Below are positions 9,201 through 19,619 of a stretch of 33,788 nt of DNA, piece by piece. The position numbers and the translations under genes were made by a program. The stretch spans positions 1 to 33,788 of the forward strand of contig JAUCBJ010005661.1 in NCBI GenBank assembly GCA_032718475.1, given 5' to 3'. Source of the stretch: Nemertoderma westbladi. Taxonomy: Eukaryota > Xenacoelomorpha > Nemertodermatida > Nemertodermatidae. Each line of letters starts with the position of its first letter. Position 1 is the stretch's first letter. The notes below the pieces were generated by a model, which worked only from the letters and a program-made list of their open reading frames with translations, was not told where the DNA came from and made no database searches.

Positions 9201-10733
9201 ACGAACTCGCTCTTTACGCTCGTCCGTGCCTTCTCTTTCGCCTATGGCGGCGTCCGGGCCGCGTCCGTCGTTCACCGACAACTATTCGCCCGGATTCTGT
9301 CCGGTAAGTCAGAATTCTTCGACGAGACTCCGGTGGGCCGGATCGTGAATCGGTTCTCCTCCGATATCTACGCCGTCGACGATTCTCTCCCTTTCATCCT
9401 CAACATCTTCCTCGCCAACGTATTCGGTATCATCGGGACTTCCGTTATCGTCTGCGTCGGGTTGCCATGGTTCCTCGTTCTCGTGGTCCCGATAGCCTTT
9501 ATTTATTATCGAATACAGAAGTTCTACCGGAAATCCAGTCGGGAGTTGAAGCGGATATACAGCGTGAGTTTGTCGCCGATTTACGCGCATTTCTCGGAGA
9601 CGCTTTCCGGGTTGGAGACGATAAAGTCGTTCCGAGAGACGCGGCGATTCCGGACGGAGATGCGAGGGTTGGTTGAGTCGAGTCAGCGGTCCCGGTTCAG
9701 TACCGACGTGGCCGGGACCTGGTTGAATCTCGCGCTCCAACTCCTCGGGGTGCTGATCCTCGCGGGAGTCGCGTTCATCTCCGTCGTACAACGGCAGTTC
9801 GGCGCGGTGGACGCCGGGCTGGTCGGGTTGGCCGTGAGTTACGCGCTGTCGGTTACCGGGCTGCTATCCGGGGTGGTTCACACCTTCACCGAGACCGAGA
9901 AGCAGATGGTGTCGGTGGAGCGCTGTCGGGAGTACATCGAGGGAGTCGCACCCGAGGAGGAGGGATACCCCGGGGTCTCCGTGCCGGCTGGGTGGCCCGT
10001 CGACGGGGCCGTGGCCTTCTGCGACGCGCGCCTCGTCTACCGGCCCCGATACGACGACGCATTCACGGCGCTAGATGGCGTCTGTCTGTCTGTCCGACCC
10101 GGGGAGCGGTTCGCCTTAGTTGGGCGGACCGGCTCCGGTAAGTCCAGTCTCTTCCTCGCCCTCTTCCGTATGTACGACCTCCACTCGGGGTCCATCTACC
10201 TAGACGGTATCGATATAACGCAAGTCCCGTTGGAGACACTTCGCTCGTCTATCACCATAGTGACCCAGACGCCGTTCGTATTCAGCGGCTCTGTTCGAGA
10301 GAATCTCGATCCCTGGGGTTTAGTCTCCCAGGAGGAGTTGCAACTCTGCGTGGAGATGTGTCAGCTGTCGGAAGTGGTGAGTACCTTGGGCGGGTTGGAG
10401 GGGCGGGTTGAGGAAGGCGGGAAGAACCTCTCATTGGGACAACGACAACTTATATGCCTAACTCGGGCGGTTCTACGGCCAACCAGGTTGTTGTGTTTGG
10501 ACGAAGCGACGGCCTCATTGGACAACCAATCCGACGCTATTTTCCAACATATAATAAGGCGGCGTTTGATTGGACGGACTGTTATTACCATAGCCCATCG
10601 TATATCCACGGTTATGGATTACGATAGGGTTGCCGTTATGAGTGGGGGGTCTATCGTTGAGATAGGACCTCCTAAACTCTTATTGGCTGATACTACAAGT
10701 CGGTTCAGCCAATTAGCAAACAGCCAACACTAG
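6210..10733 (+). CDS. ABCC10: ABCC10/MRP7-type ABC transporter, full length, intronless
   Basis: This 1507-residue protein is an ATP-driven exporter of the ABCC (MRP) family, a membrane protein expected to move lipophilic or conjugated organic anions out of the cytosol. Length and local sequence match ABCC10 (human about 1490), for example ATRNLTDWWLAYWI, DDSLPFILNIFLANVFG and NAFPWVING. Order: TMD0 with five helices (about 30-50, 67-88, 102-120, 129-147, 168-190), a cytosolic linker to about 300, TMD1 (about 300-600), NBD1 (about 630-860), TMD2 (about 885-1200), NBD2 (about 1260-1500). NBD1 has Walker A GRVGSGKSS 678-686, Q716, signature LSGGQ 771-775 and Walker B VYLLDD 791-796, but Asn828 stands where the switch His should be. 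NBD2 is canonical: GRTGSGKSS 1305-1313, Q1353, LSLGQ 1407-1411, LCLDE with E1432, H1463. The ATG follows an in-frame stop nine bases upstream, with AAAATGG context. There are no introns, although orthologues known to me have many. GC is about 35% at 6241-6300 and about 72% at 8581-8640. Confidence 0.95.
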   Translation: MAEFLVKLCGDNGTLDLWSNDFNDFPICIRDIVSIAIHIIMVVTSCCICGCSRRLISTSNKFTVTTNVSLFIISTIIVLAHISAVLVYTFHGSLPLSTSIKETLIIVSWFLISLIFLQHYKKLVLASRLWVILFSDILILVVMTADLRSAILDLLPPPGNPELHKLRRSIAILSWFLVLLFGLALIAAFAHNRRLIRAPRGFSAINSFYTNDPQPDYNLGTAEDDAVCLSHLLFLWILKLFSKGSRGLLRHTDDVFQLPSDIKTGNLENKFRQHLKGNRTVEVDSDVIYKDRPKDLSVSGLFTAFNRAFGCHYYSLGLLKLFADVVTFCGPILLNKLINFMENRDEPTANGYLYASGLTLSALIGAICGSHFDYGINKVGIKIRSCVTSAVYEQLFAVAPSTLGRYNRGEIANFISTDGERLTNFAVSFHSIVSLLFQISVSLYLLHQQVGLSFLCGVAFCLLMIPLNWLITNKIKYYSELMMSKKDNRINILSELLLGVRIVKFYSWERLFDGRIQRERKEELRCLKWRKYLDAFCVYFWVVTPIFMSVFTFITYVMLGNRLTAASVFTTIALFTILKTPMNAFPWVINGIVEAWVSLQRINAFIKLESMDYTHYYDVTRPYCVTETRPVAIEIVNGWFAWKTDNQPTDGLESHEVLFSLKNIRLRVCEGEFIGVVGRVGSGKSSLLSAIRGSMDKVAGSVWVPRLAEGFSFVSQEAWLQRGSVRANILFGSPYEPNFYARVLFACALETDLATLPHGDATEVGESGGRLSGGQRVRVALARAVYQRKPVYLLDDALAAVDAPVARHILRHCVNGLLRFATRVVASNQLEYLDAADVVVVMDTGRISRTSGALPSGDPRESDSPTEFLAPSESPEELELQAVGAVSLHVYRFYWLAIGSVCAAVILLALTAMQTTRNLTDWWLAYWINSANQSSVPNHSFHPHSTFPASHLRSYQSFLLRYSANHRFSPVETPDNSTKLHEDSTTFYLVVYGCLAATNSLFTLVRAFSFAYGGVRAASVVHRQLFARILSGKSEFFDETPVGRIVNRFSSDIYAVDDSLPFILNIFLANVFGIIGTSVIVCVGLPWFLVLVVPIAFIYYRIQKFYRKSSRELKRIYSVSLSPIYAHFSETLSGLETIKSFRETRRFRTEMRGLVESSQRSRFSTDVAGTWLNLALQLLGVLILAGVAFISVVQRQFGAVDAGLVGLAVSYALSVTGLLSGVVHTFTETEKQMVSVERCREYIEGVAPEEEGYPGVSVPAGWPVDGAVAFCDARLVYRPRYDDAFTALDGVCLSVRPGERFALVGRTGSGKSSLFLALFRMYDLHSGSIYLDGIDITQVPLETLRSSITIVTQTPFVFSGSVRENLDPWGLVSQEELQLCVEMCQLSEVVSTLGGLEGRVEEGGKNLSLGQRQLICLTRAVLRPTRLLCLDEATASLDNQSDAIFQHIIRRRLIGRTVITIAHRISTVMDYDRVAVMSGGSIVEIGPPKLLLADTTSRFSQLANSQH

Positions 10734-11111
10734 CTGCAGTATTTTTCTATTTACTTATTCCATTTTAATTAATACAAACGTTTCCAAATGTTTCCTTCTT
10801 TTTTACTAAAAAATCCGTTTTTTTCCCATTTTTTATTTATGGAATATATGGATGACTTTATTTCCTCATTTTTTGCTCGTCTTCCTCTTTATTTACTTTT
10901 TCCTATTTATCACTATATGTACGTCGATTGCGTTATTGTTATGGTATTTAGTTTGCACTGTATCGCAAGGTGTTGGCCTGTTGTGTCTCCTGTGTATGTT
11001 AGTAATCTCTGTCCCTCATAATCTAACCTAATTCACTATTCCTCACGAAGTATTTATAGCATTGTATATAAAAAAAATTTATTTCATTAAAGTCCGGAAT
11101 AGTTGCGATTA
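10734..11111. other. 3' flank of the transporter, T-rich
   Basis: This short T-rich stretch separates the transporter stop codon from the satellite. No gene is recognised; the 77-codon frame at 10788-11021 is low-complexity translation. There is no AATAAA. The stretch holds A8 at about 11071-11078, which could be part of a tail if the transporter is a retrocopy, but it is too short to argue from. Confidence 0.5.
11086..11091 (+). terminator. Candidate poly(A) signal ATTAAA
   Basis: This is the only common poly(A) signal variant I find between the transporter stop and the satellite. It lies about 350 bases after the stop and about 20-35 bases before the first satellite copies, so cleavage would fall at or just inside the array. 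The monomer itself has no AATAAA on the plus strand, so a missed signal would let transcription run into the repeats. Confidence 0.35.
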
Positions 11112-12680
11112 TTTGTCTGGTTTTAAGTGTGGTTGTCTGTATTGTTTTAAGTGTGGTTGTCTGTATTGTTTTACCTTTAAGTGTGGTTTTCTGTATTGTT
11201 TTACCTTTAAGTGTGGTTGTCTGTATTGTTTTACCTTTAAGTGTGATTGTCTGTATTGTTTTACCTTTAAGTGTGGTTGTCTGTATTGTTTTACCTTTAA
11301 GTGTGGTTGTCTGTATTGTTTTACCTTTAAGTGTGGTTGTCTGTATTGTTTTAAGTGTGGTTGTCTGTATTGTTTTACCTTTAAGTGTGGTTGTCTGTAT
11401 TGTTTTACCTTTAAGTATGGTTGTCTGTATTGTTTTACCTTTAAGTGTGGTTGTCTGTATTGTTTTACCTTTAAGTGTGGTTGTCTGTATTGTTTTACCT
11501 TTAAGTGTGGTTGTCTGTATTGTTTTAAGTGTGGTTGTCTGTATTGTTTTAAGTGTGGTTGTCTGTATTGTTTTACCTTTAAGTGTGGTTGTCTGTATTG
11601 TTTTACCTTTAAGTGTGGTTGTCTGTATTGTTTTACCTTTAAGTGTGGTTGTCTGTATTGTTTTACCTTTAAGTGTGGTTGTCTGTATTGTTTTAAGTGT
11701 GGTTGTCTGTATTGTTTTAAGTGTGGTTGTCTGTATTGTTTTAAGTGTGGTTGTCTGTATTGTTTTAAGTGTGGTTGTCTGTATTGTTTTACCTTTAAGT
11801 GTGGTTGTCTGTATTGTTTTACCTTTAAGTGTGGTTGTCTGTATTGTTTTACCTTTAAGTGTGGTTGTCTGTATTGTTTTACCTTTAAGTGTGGTTGTCT
11901 GTATTGTTTTACCTTTAAGTGTGGTTGTCTGTATTGTTTTACCTTTAAGTGTGGTTGTCTGTATTGTTTTACCTTTAAGTGTGGTTGTCTGTATTGTTTT
12001 ACCTTTAAGTGTGGTTGTCTGTATTGTTTTACCTTTAAGTGTGGTTGTCTGTATTGTTTTACCTTTAAGTGTGGTTGTCTGTATTGTTTTACCTTTAAGT
12101 GTGGTTGTCTGTATTGTTTTACCTTTAAGTGTGGTTGTCTGTATTGTTTTACCTTTAAGTGTGGTTGTCTGTATTGTTTTACCTTTAAGTGTGGTTGTCT
12201 GTATTGTTTTACCTTTAAGTGTGGTTGTCTGTATTGTTTTACCTTTAAGTGTGGTTGTCTGTATTGTTTTACCTTTAAGTGTGGTTGTCTGTATTGTTTT
12301 ACCTTTAAGTATGGTTGTCTGTATTGTTTTACCTTTAACTGTGGTTGTCTGTATTGTTTTACCTTTAAGTGTGGTTGTCTGTATTGTTTTACCTTTAAGT
12401 GTGGTTGTCTGTATTGTTTTACCTTTAAGTGTGGTTGTCTGTATTGTTTTACCTTTAAGTGTGGTTGTCTGTATTGTTTTACCTTTAAGTGTGGTTGTCT
12501 GTATTGTTTTAAGTGTGGTTGTCTGTATTGTTTTACCTTTAAGTGTGGTTGTCTGTATTGTTTTACCTTTAAGTGTGGTTGTCTGTATTGTTTTACCTTT
12601 AAGTGTGGTTGTCTGTATTGTTTTACCTTTAAGTGTGGTTGTCTGTATTGTTTTACCTTTAAGTGTGGTTGTCTGTATTG

Positions 12681-14860
12681 TTTTAAGTGTGGTTGTCTGT
12701 ATTGTTTTACCTTTAAGTGTGGTTGTCTGTATTGTTTTACCTTTAAGTGTGGTTGTCTGTATTGTTTTACCTTTAACTGTGGTTGTCTGTATTGTTTTAC
12801 CTTTAAGTGTGGTTGTCTGTATTGTTTTACCTTTAAGTGTGGTTGTCTGTATTGTTTTACCTTTAACTGTGGTTGTCTGTATTGTTTTACCTTTAACTGT
12901 GGTTGTCTGTATTGTTTTACCTTTAAGTGTGGTTGTCTGTATTGTTTTACCTTTAAGTGTGGTTGTCTGTATTGTTTTACCTTTAAGTGTGGTTGTCTGT
13001 ATTGTTTTACCTTTAAGTGTGGTTGTCTGTATTGTTTTACCTTTAAGTGTGGTTGTCTGTATTGTTTTAAGTGTGGTTGTCTGTATTGTTTTACCTTTAA
13101 GTGTGGTTGTCTGTATTGTTTTACCTTTAAGTGTGGTTGTCTGTATTGTTTTACCTTTAACTGTGGTTGTCTGTATTGTTTTACCTTTAAGTGTGGTTGT
13201 CTGTATTGTTTTACCTTTAAGTGTGGTTGTCTGTATTGTTTTACCTTTAACTGTGGTTGTCTGTATTGTTTTACCTTTAACTGTGGTTGTCTGTATTGTT
13301 TTACCTTTAAGTGTGGTTGTCTGTATTGTTTTACCTTTAAGTGTGGTTGTCTGTATTGTTTAAAGTGTGGTTGTCTGTATTGTTTTACCTTTAAGTGTGG
13401 TTGTCTGTATTGTTTTACCTTTAAGTGTGGTTGTCTGAATTGTTTTAAGTGTGGTTGTCTGTATTGTTTTACCTTTAAGTGTGGTTGTCTGTATTGTTTT
13501 ACCTTTAAGTGTGGTTGTCTGTATTGTTTTAAGTGTGGTTGTCTGTATTGTTTTACCTTTAAGTGTGGTTGTCTGTATTGTTTTACCTTTAAGTGTGGTT
13601 GTCTGTATTGTTTTACCTTTAAGTGTGGTTGTCTGTATTGTTTTACCTTTAAGTGTGGTTGTCTGTATTGTTTTACCTTTAACTGTGGTTGTCTGTATTG
13701 TTTTACCTTTAAGTGTGGTTGTCTGTATTGTTTTACCTTTAACTGTGGTTGTCTGTATTGTTTTACCTTTAACTGTGGTTGTCTGTATTGTTTTACCTTT
13801 AAGTGTGGTTGTCTGTATTGTTTTACCTTTAAGTGTGGTTGTCTGTATTGTTTTAAGTGTGGTTGTCTGTATTGTTTTACCTTTAAGTGTGGTTGTCTGT
13901 ATTGTTTTACCTTTAACTGTGGTTGTCTGTATTATTTTACCTTTAACTGTGGTTGTCTGTATTGTTTTACCTTTAAGTGTGGTTGTCTGTATTGTTTTAC
14001 CTTTAAGTGTGGTTGTCTGTATTGTTTTAAGTGTGGTTGTCTGTATTGTTTTACCTTTAAGTGTGGTTGTCTGTATTGTTTTACCTTTAAGTGTGGTTGT
14101 CTGTATTGTTTTACCTTTAAGTGTGGTTGTCTGTATTGTTTTACCTTTAAGTGTGGTTGTCTGTATTGTTTTACCTTTAAGTGTGGTTGTCTGTATTGTT
14201 TTACCTTTAAGTGTGGTTGTCTGTATTGTTTTACCTTTAAGTGTGGTTGTCTGTATTGTTTTACCTTTAAGTGTGGTTGTCTGTATTGTTTTACCTTTAA
14301 GTGTGGTTGTCTGTATTGTTTTACCTTTAACTGTGGTTGTCTGTATTGTTTTACCTTTAAGTGTGGTTGTCTGTATTGTTTTACCTTTAAGTGTGGTTGT
14401 CTGTATTGTTTTACCTTTAAGTGTGGTTGTCTGTATTGTTTTACCTTTACGTGTGGTTGTCTGTATTGCTTTAAGTGTGGTTGTCTGTATTGTTTTACCT
14501 TTAAGTGTGGTTGTCTGTATTGTTTTACCTTTAAGTGTGGTTGTCTGTATTGTTTTACCTTTAAGTGTGGTTGTCTGTATTGTTTTACCTTTAAGTGTGG
14601 TTGTCTGTATTGTTTTACCTTTAACTGTGGTTGTCTGTATTGTTTTACCTTTAAGTGTGGTTGTCTGTATTGTTTTACCTTTAAGTGTGGTTGTCTGTAT
14701 TGTTTTACCTTTAAGTGTGGTTGTCTGTATTGTTTTAAGTGTGGTTGTCTGTATTGTTTTACCTTTAAGTATGGTTGTCTGTATTGTTTTACCTTTAAGT
14801 GTGGTTGTCTGTATTGTTTTACCTTTAAGTGTGGTTGTCTGTATTGTTTTACCTTTAAGT
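12681..14860. repeat. Segmental duplication inside the satellite, copy A1
   Basis: The order of 24-bp units and point variants here is repeated at about 19620-21800. Diagnostic marks in both copies are AACTGTGG at 12775 and 19714, TTTAAAGTGTGG at about 13360 and 20299, TGTCTGAATT at 13432 and 20371, and AAGTATGG at 14767 and 21707. The offset is 6939 bases, becoming 6940 after a one-base difference at about 14469/21409. This copy has private changes (ATTATTTT at about 13932, TTTACGTGTGG at about 14447). Outer boundaries are approximate because flanking monomers are identical. Confidence 0.85.
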
Positions 14861-16060
14861 GTGGTTGTCTGTATTGTTTTACCTTTAACTGTGGTTGTCT
14901 GTATTGTTTTACCTTTAAGTGTGGTTGTCTGTATTGTTTTACCTTTAAGTGTGGTTGTCTGTATTGTTTTACCTTTAAGTGTGGTTGTCTGTATTGTTTT
15001 ACCTTTAAGTGTGGTTGTCTGTATTGTTTTACCTTTAACTGTGGTTGTCTGTATTGTTTTACCTTTAAGTGTGGTTGTCTGTATTGTTTTACCTTTAACT
15101 GTGGTTGTCTGTATTGTTTTACCTTTAAGTGTGGTTGTCTGTATTGTTTTACCTTTAACTGTGGTTGTCTGTATTGTTTTACCTTTAAGTGTGGTTGTCT
15201 GTATTGTTTTACCTTTAAGTGTGGTTGTCTGTATTGTTTTACCTTTAAGTGTGGTTGTCTGTATTGTTTTACCTTTAAGTGTGGTTGTCTGTATTGTTTT
15301 ACCTTTAAGTGTGGTTGTCTGTATTGTTTTACCTTTAAGTGTGGTTGTCTGTATTGTTTTACCTTTAAGTGTGGTTGTCTGTATTGTTTTACCTTTAAGT
15401 GTGGTTGTCTGTATTGTTTTACCTTTAAGTGTGGTTGTCTGTATTGTTTTAAGTGTGGTTGTCTGTATTGTTTTACCTTTAAGTGTGGTTGTCTGTATTG
15501 TTTTAAGTGTGGTTGTCTGTATTGTTTTACCTTTAAGTGTGGTTGTCTGTATTGTTTTACCTTTAAGTGTGGTTGTCTGTATTGTTTTAAGTGTGGTTGT
15601 CTGTATTGTTTTACCTTTAAGTGTGGTTGTCTGTATTGTTTTACCTTTAAGTGTGGTTGTCTGTATTGTTTTAAGTGTGGTTGTCTGTATTGTTTTACCT
15701 TTAAGTGTGGTTGTCTGTATTGTTTTAAGTGTGGTTGTCTGTATTGTTTTACCTTTAAGTGTGGTTGTCTGTATTGTTTTACCTTTAAGTGTGGTTGTCT
15801 GTATTGTTTTAAGTGTGGTTGTCTGTATTGTTTTACCTTTAAGTGTGGTTGTCTGTATTGTTTTACCTTTAAGTGTGGTTGTCTGTATTGTTTTAAGTGT
15901 GGTTGTCTGTATTGTTTTACCTTTAATTGTGGTTGTCTGTATTGTTTTACCTTTAACTGTGGTTGTCTGTATTGTTTTACCTTTAAGTGTGGTTGTCTGT
16001 ATTGTTTTACCTTTAAGTGTGGTTGTCTGTATTGTTTTACCTTTAAGTGTGGTTGTCTGT
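14770..16060. repeat. Segmental duplication inside the satellite, copy B1
   Basis: Variant positions 14887, 15037, 15097, 15157 (AACTGTGG), 15451 (short-unit junction), 15925 (the rare AATTGTGG) and 15955 all recur at +8028 in the block at about 22798-24090. It directly follows block A1. The downstream limit is before the short unit near 16070, which has no counterpart at +8028. Confidence 0.85.
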
Positions 16061-19000
16061 ATTGTTTTAAGTGTGGTTGTCTGTATTGTTTTACCTTTAA
16101 GTGTGGTTGTCTGTATTGTTTTACCTTTAAGTGTGGTTGTCTGTATTGTTTTACCTTTAAGTGTGGTTGTCTGTATTGTTTTACCTTTAAGTGTGGTTGT
16201 CTGTATTGTTTTACCTTTAAGTGTGGTTGTCTGTATTGTTTTACCTTTAACTGTGGTTGTCTGTATTGTTTTACCTTTAAGTGTGGTTGTCTGTATTGTT
16301 TTACCTTTAAGTGTGGTTGTCTGTATTGTTTTACCTTTAAGTGTGGTTGTCTGTATTGTTTTACCTTTAAGTGTGGTTGTCTGTATTGTTTTACCTTTAA
16401 GTGTGGTTGTCTGTATTGTTTTACCTTTAAGTGTGGTTGTCTGTATTGTTTCTTAAGTGTGGTTGTCTGTATTGTTTTACCTTTAAGTGTGGTTGTCTGT
16501 ATTGTTTTACCTTTAAGTGTGGTTGTCTGTATTGTTTTACCTTTAAGTGTGGTTGTCTGTATTGTTTTACCTTTAAGTGTGGTTGTCTGTATTGTTTTAC
16601 CTTTAAGTGTGGTTGTCTGTATTGTTTTACCTTTAAGTGTGGTTGTCTGTATTGTTTTACCTTTAAGTGTGGTTGTCTGTATTGTTTTACCTTTAAGTGT
16701 GGTTGTCTGTATTGTTTTACCTTTAAGTGTGGTTGTCTGTATTGTTTTAAAGTGTGGTTGTCTGTATTGTTTTACCTTTAAGTGTGGTTGTCTGTATTGT
16801 TTTACCTTTAAGTGTGGTTGTCTGTATTGTTTTACCTTTAAGTGTGGTTGTCTGTATTGTTTTACCTTTAAGTGTGGTTGTCTGTATTGTTTTACCTTTA
16901 AGTGTGGTTGTCTGTATTGTTTTAAGTGTGGTTGTCTGTATTGTTTTACCTTTAAGTGTGGTTGTCTGTATTGTTTTACCTTTAAGTGTGGTTGTCTGTA
17001 TTGTTTTACCTTTAAGTGTGGTTGTCTGTATTGTTTTACCTTTAAGTGTGGTTGTCTGTATTGTTTTACCTTTAAGTGTGGTTGTCTGTATTGTTTTACC
17101 TTTAAGTGTGGTTGTCTGTATTGTTTTACCTTTAACTGTGGTTGTCTGTATTGTTTTACCTTTAAGTGTGGTTGTCTGTATTGTTTTACCTTTAAGTGTG
17201 GTTGTCTGTATTGTTTTACCTTTAAGTGTGGTTGTCTGTATTGTTTTACCTTTAAGTGTGGTTGTCTGTATTGTTTTACCTTTAAGTGTGGTTGTCTGTA
17301 TTGTTTTACCTTTAAGTGTGGTTGTCTGTATTGTTTTACCTTTAAGTGTGGTTGTCTGTATTGTTTTACCTTTAAGTGTGGTTGTCTGTATTGTTTTACC
17401 TTTAAGTGTGGTTGTCTGTATTGTTTTACCTTTAAGTGTGGTTGTCTGTATTGTTTTACCTTTAAGTGTGGTTGTCTGTATTGTTTTACCTTTAAGTGTG
17501 GTTGTCTGTATTGTTTTACCTTTAAGTGTGGTTGTCTGTATTGTTTTACCTTTAAGTGTGGTTGTCTGTATTGTTTTACCTTTAAGTGTGGTTGTCTGTA
17601 TTGTTTTACCTTTAAGTGTGGTTGTCTGTATTGTTTTACCTTTAAGTGTGGTTGTCTGTATTGTTTTACCTTTAAGTGTGGTTGTCTGTATTGTTTTACC
17701 TTTAAGTGTGGTTGTCTGTATTGTTTTACCTTTAAGTGTGGTTGTCTGTATTGTTTTACCTTTAAGTGTGGTTGTCTGTATTGTTTTACCTTTAAGTGTG
17801 GTTGTCTGTATTGTTTTACCTTTAAGTGTGGTTGTCTGTATTGTTTTACCTTTAAGTGTGGTTGTCTGTATTGTTTTACCTTTAAGTGTGGTTGTCTGTA
17901 TTGTTTTACCTTTAAGTGTGGTTGTCTGTATTGTTTTACCTTTAAGTGTGGTTGTCTGTATTGTTTTACCTTTAAGTGTGGTTGTCTGTATTGTTTTACC
18001 TTTAAGTGTGGTTGTCTGTATTGTTTTACCTTTAAGTGTGGTTGTCTGTATTGTTTTACCTTTAAGTGTGGTTGTCTGTATTGTTTTACCTTTAAGTGTG
18101 GTTGTCTGTATTGTTTTACCTTTAAGTGTGGTTGTCTGTATTGTTTTACCTTTAAGTGTGGTTGTCTGTATTGTTTTACCTTTAAGTGTGGTTGTCTGTA
18201 TTGTTTTACCTTTAAGTGTGGTTGTCTGTATTGTTTTACCTTTAAGTGTGGTTGTCTGTATTGTTTTACCTTTAAGTGTGGTTGTCTGTATTGTTTTACC
18301 TTTAAGTGTGGTTGTCTGTATTGTTTTACCTTTAAGTGTGGTTGTCTGTATTGTTTTACCTTTAAGTGTGGTTGTCTGTATTGTTTTACCTTTAAGTGTG
18401 GTTGTCTGTATTGTTTTACCTTTAAGTGTGGTTGTCTGTATTGTTTTACCTTTAAGTGTGGTTGTCTGTATTGTTTTACCTTTAAGTGTGGTTGTCTGTA
18501 TTGTTTTACCTTTAAGTGTGGTTGTCTGTATTGTTTTACCTTTAAGTGTGGTTGTCTGTATTGTTTTACCTTTAAGTGTGGTTGTCTGTATTGTTTTACC
18601 TTTAAGTGTGGTTGTCTGTATTGTTTTACCTTTAAGTGTGGTTGTCTGTATTGTTTTAAGTGTGGTTGTCTGTATTGTTTTACCTTTAAGTGTGGTTGTC
18701 TGTATTGTTTTACCTTTAAGTGTGGTTGTCTGTATTGTTTTAAGTGTGGTTGTCTGTATTGTTTTACCTTTAAGTGTGGTTGTCTGTATTGTTTTACCTT
18801 TAAGTGTGGTTGTCTGTATTGTTTTACCTTTAAGTGTGGTTGTCTGTATTGTTTTACCTTTAAGTGTGGTTGTCTGTATTGTTTTAAGTGTGGTTGTCTG
18901 TATTGTTTTACCTTTAAGTGTGGTTGTCTGTATTGTTTTACCTTTAAGTGTGGTTGTCTGTATTGTTTTAAGTGTGGTTGTCTGTATTGTTTTACCTTTA

Positions 19001-19619
19001 AGTGTGGTTGTCTGTATTGTTTTACCTTTAAGTGTGGTTGTCTGTATTGTTTTACCTTTAAGTGTGGTTGTCTGTATTGTTTTACCTTTAAGTGTGGTTG
19101 TCTGTATTGTTTTACCTTTAAGTGTGGTTGTCTGTATTGTTTTACCTTTAAGTGTGGTTGTCTGTATTGTTTTACCTTTAAGTGTGGTTGTCTGTATTGT
19201 TTTACCTTTAAGTGTGGTTGTCTGTATTGTTTTACCTTTAACTGTGGTTGTCTGTATTGTTTTACCTTTAAGTGTGGTTGTCTGTATTGTTTTACCTTTA
19301 AGTGTGGTTGTCTGTATTGTTTTACCTTTAAGTGTGGTTGTCTGTATTGTTTTACCTTTAAGTGTGGTTGTCTGTATTGTTTTACCTTTAAGTGTGGTTG
19401 TCTGTATTGTTTTACCTTTAAGTGTGGTTGTCTGTATTGTTTTACCTTTAAGTGTGGTTGTCTGTATTGTTTTACCTTTAAGTGTGGTTGTCTGTATTGT
19501 TTTACCTTTAAGTGTGGTTGTCTGTATTGTTTTACCTTTAAGTGTGGTTGTCTGTATTGTTTTACCTTTAAGTGTGGTTGTCTGTATTGTTTTACCTTTA
19601 AGTGTGGTTGTCTGTATTG

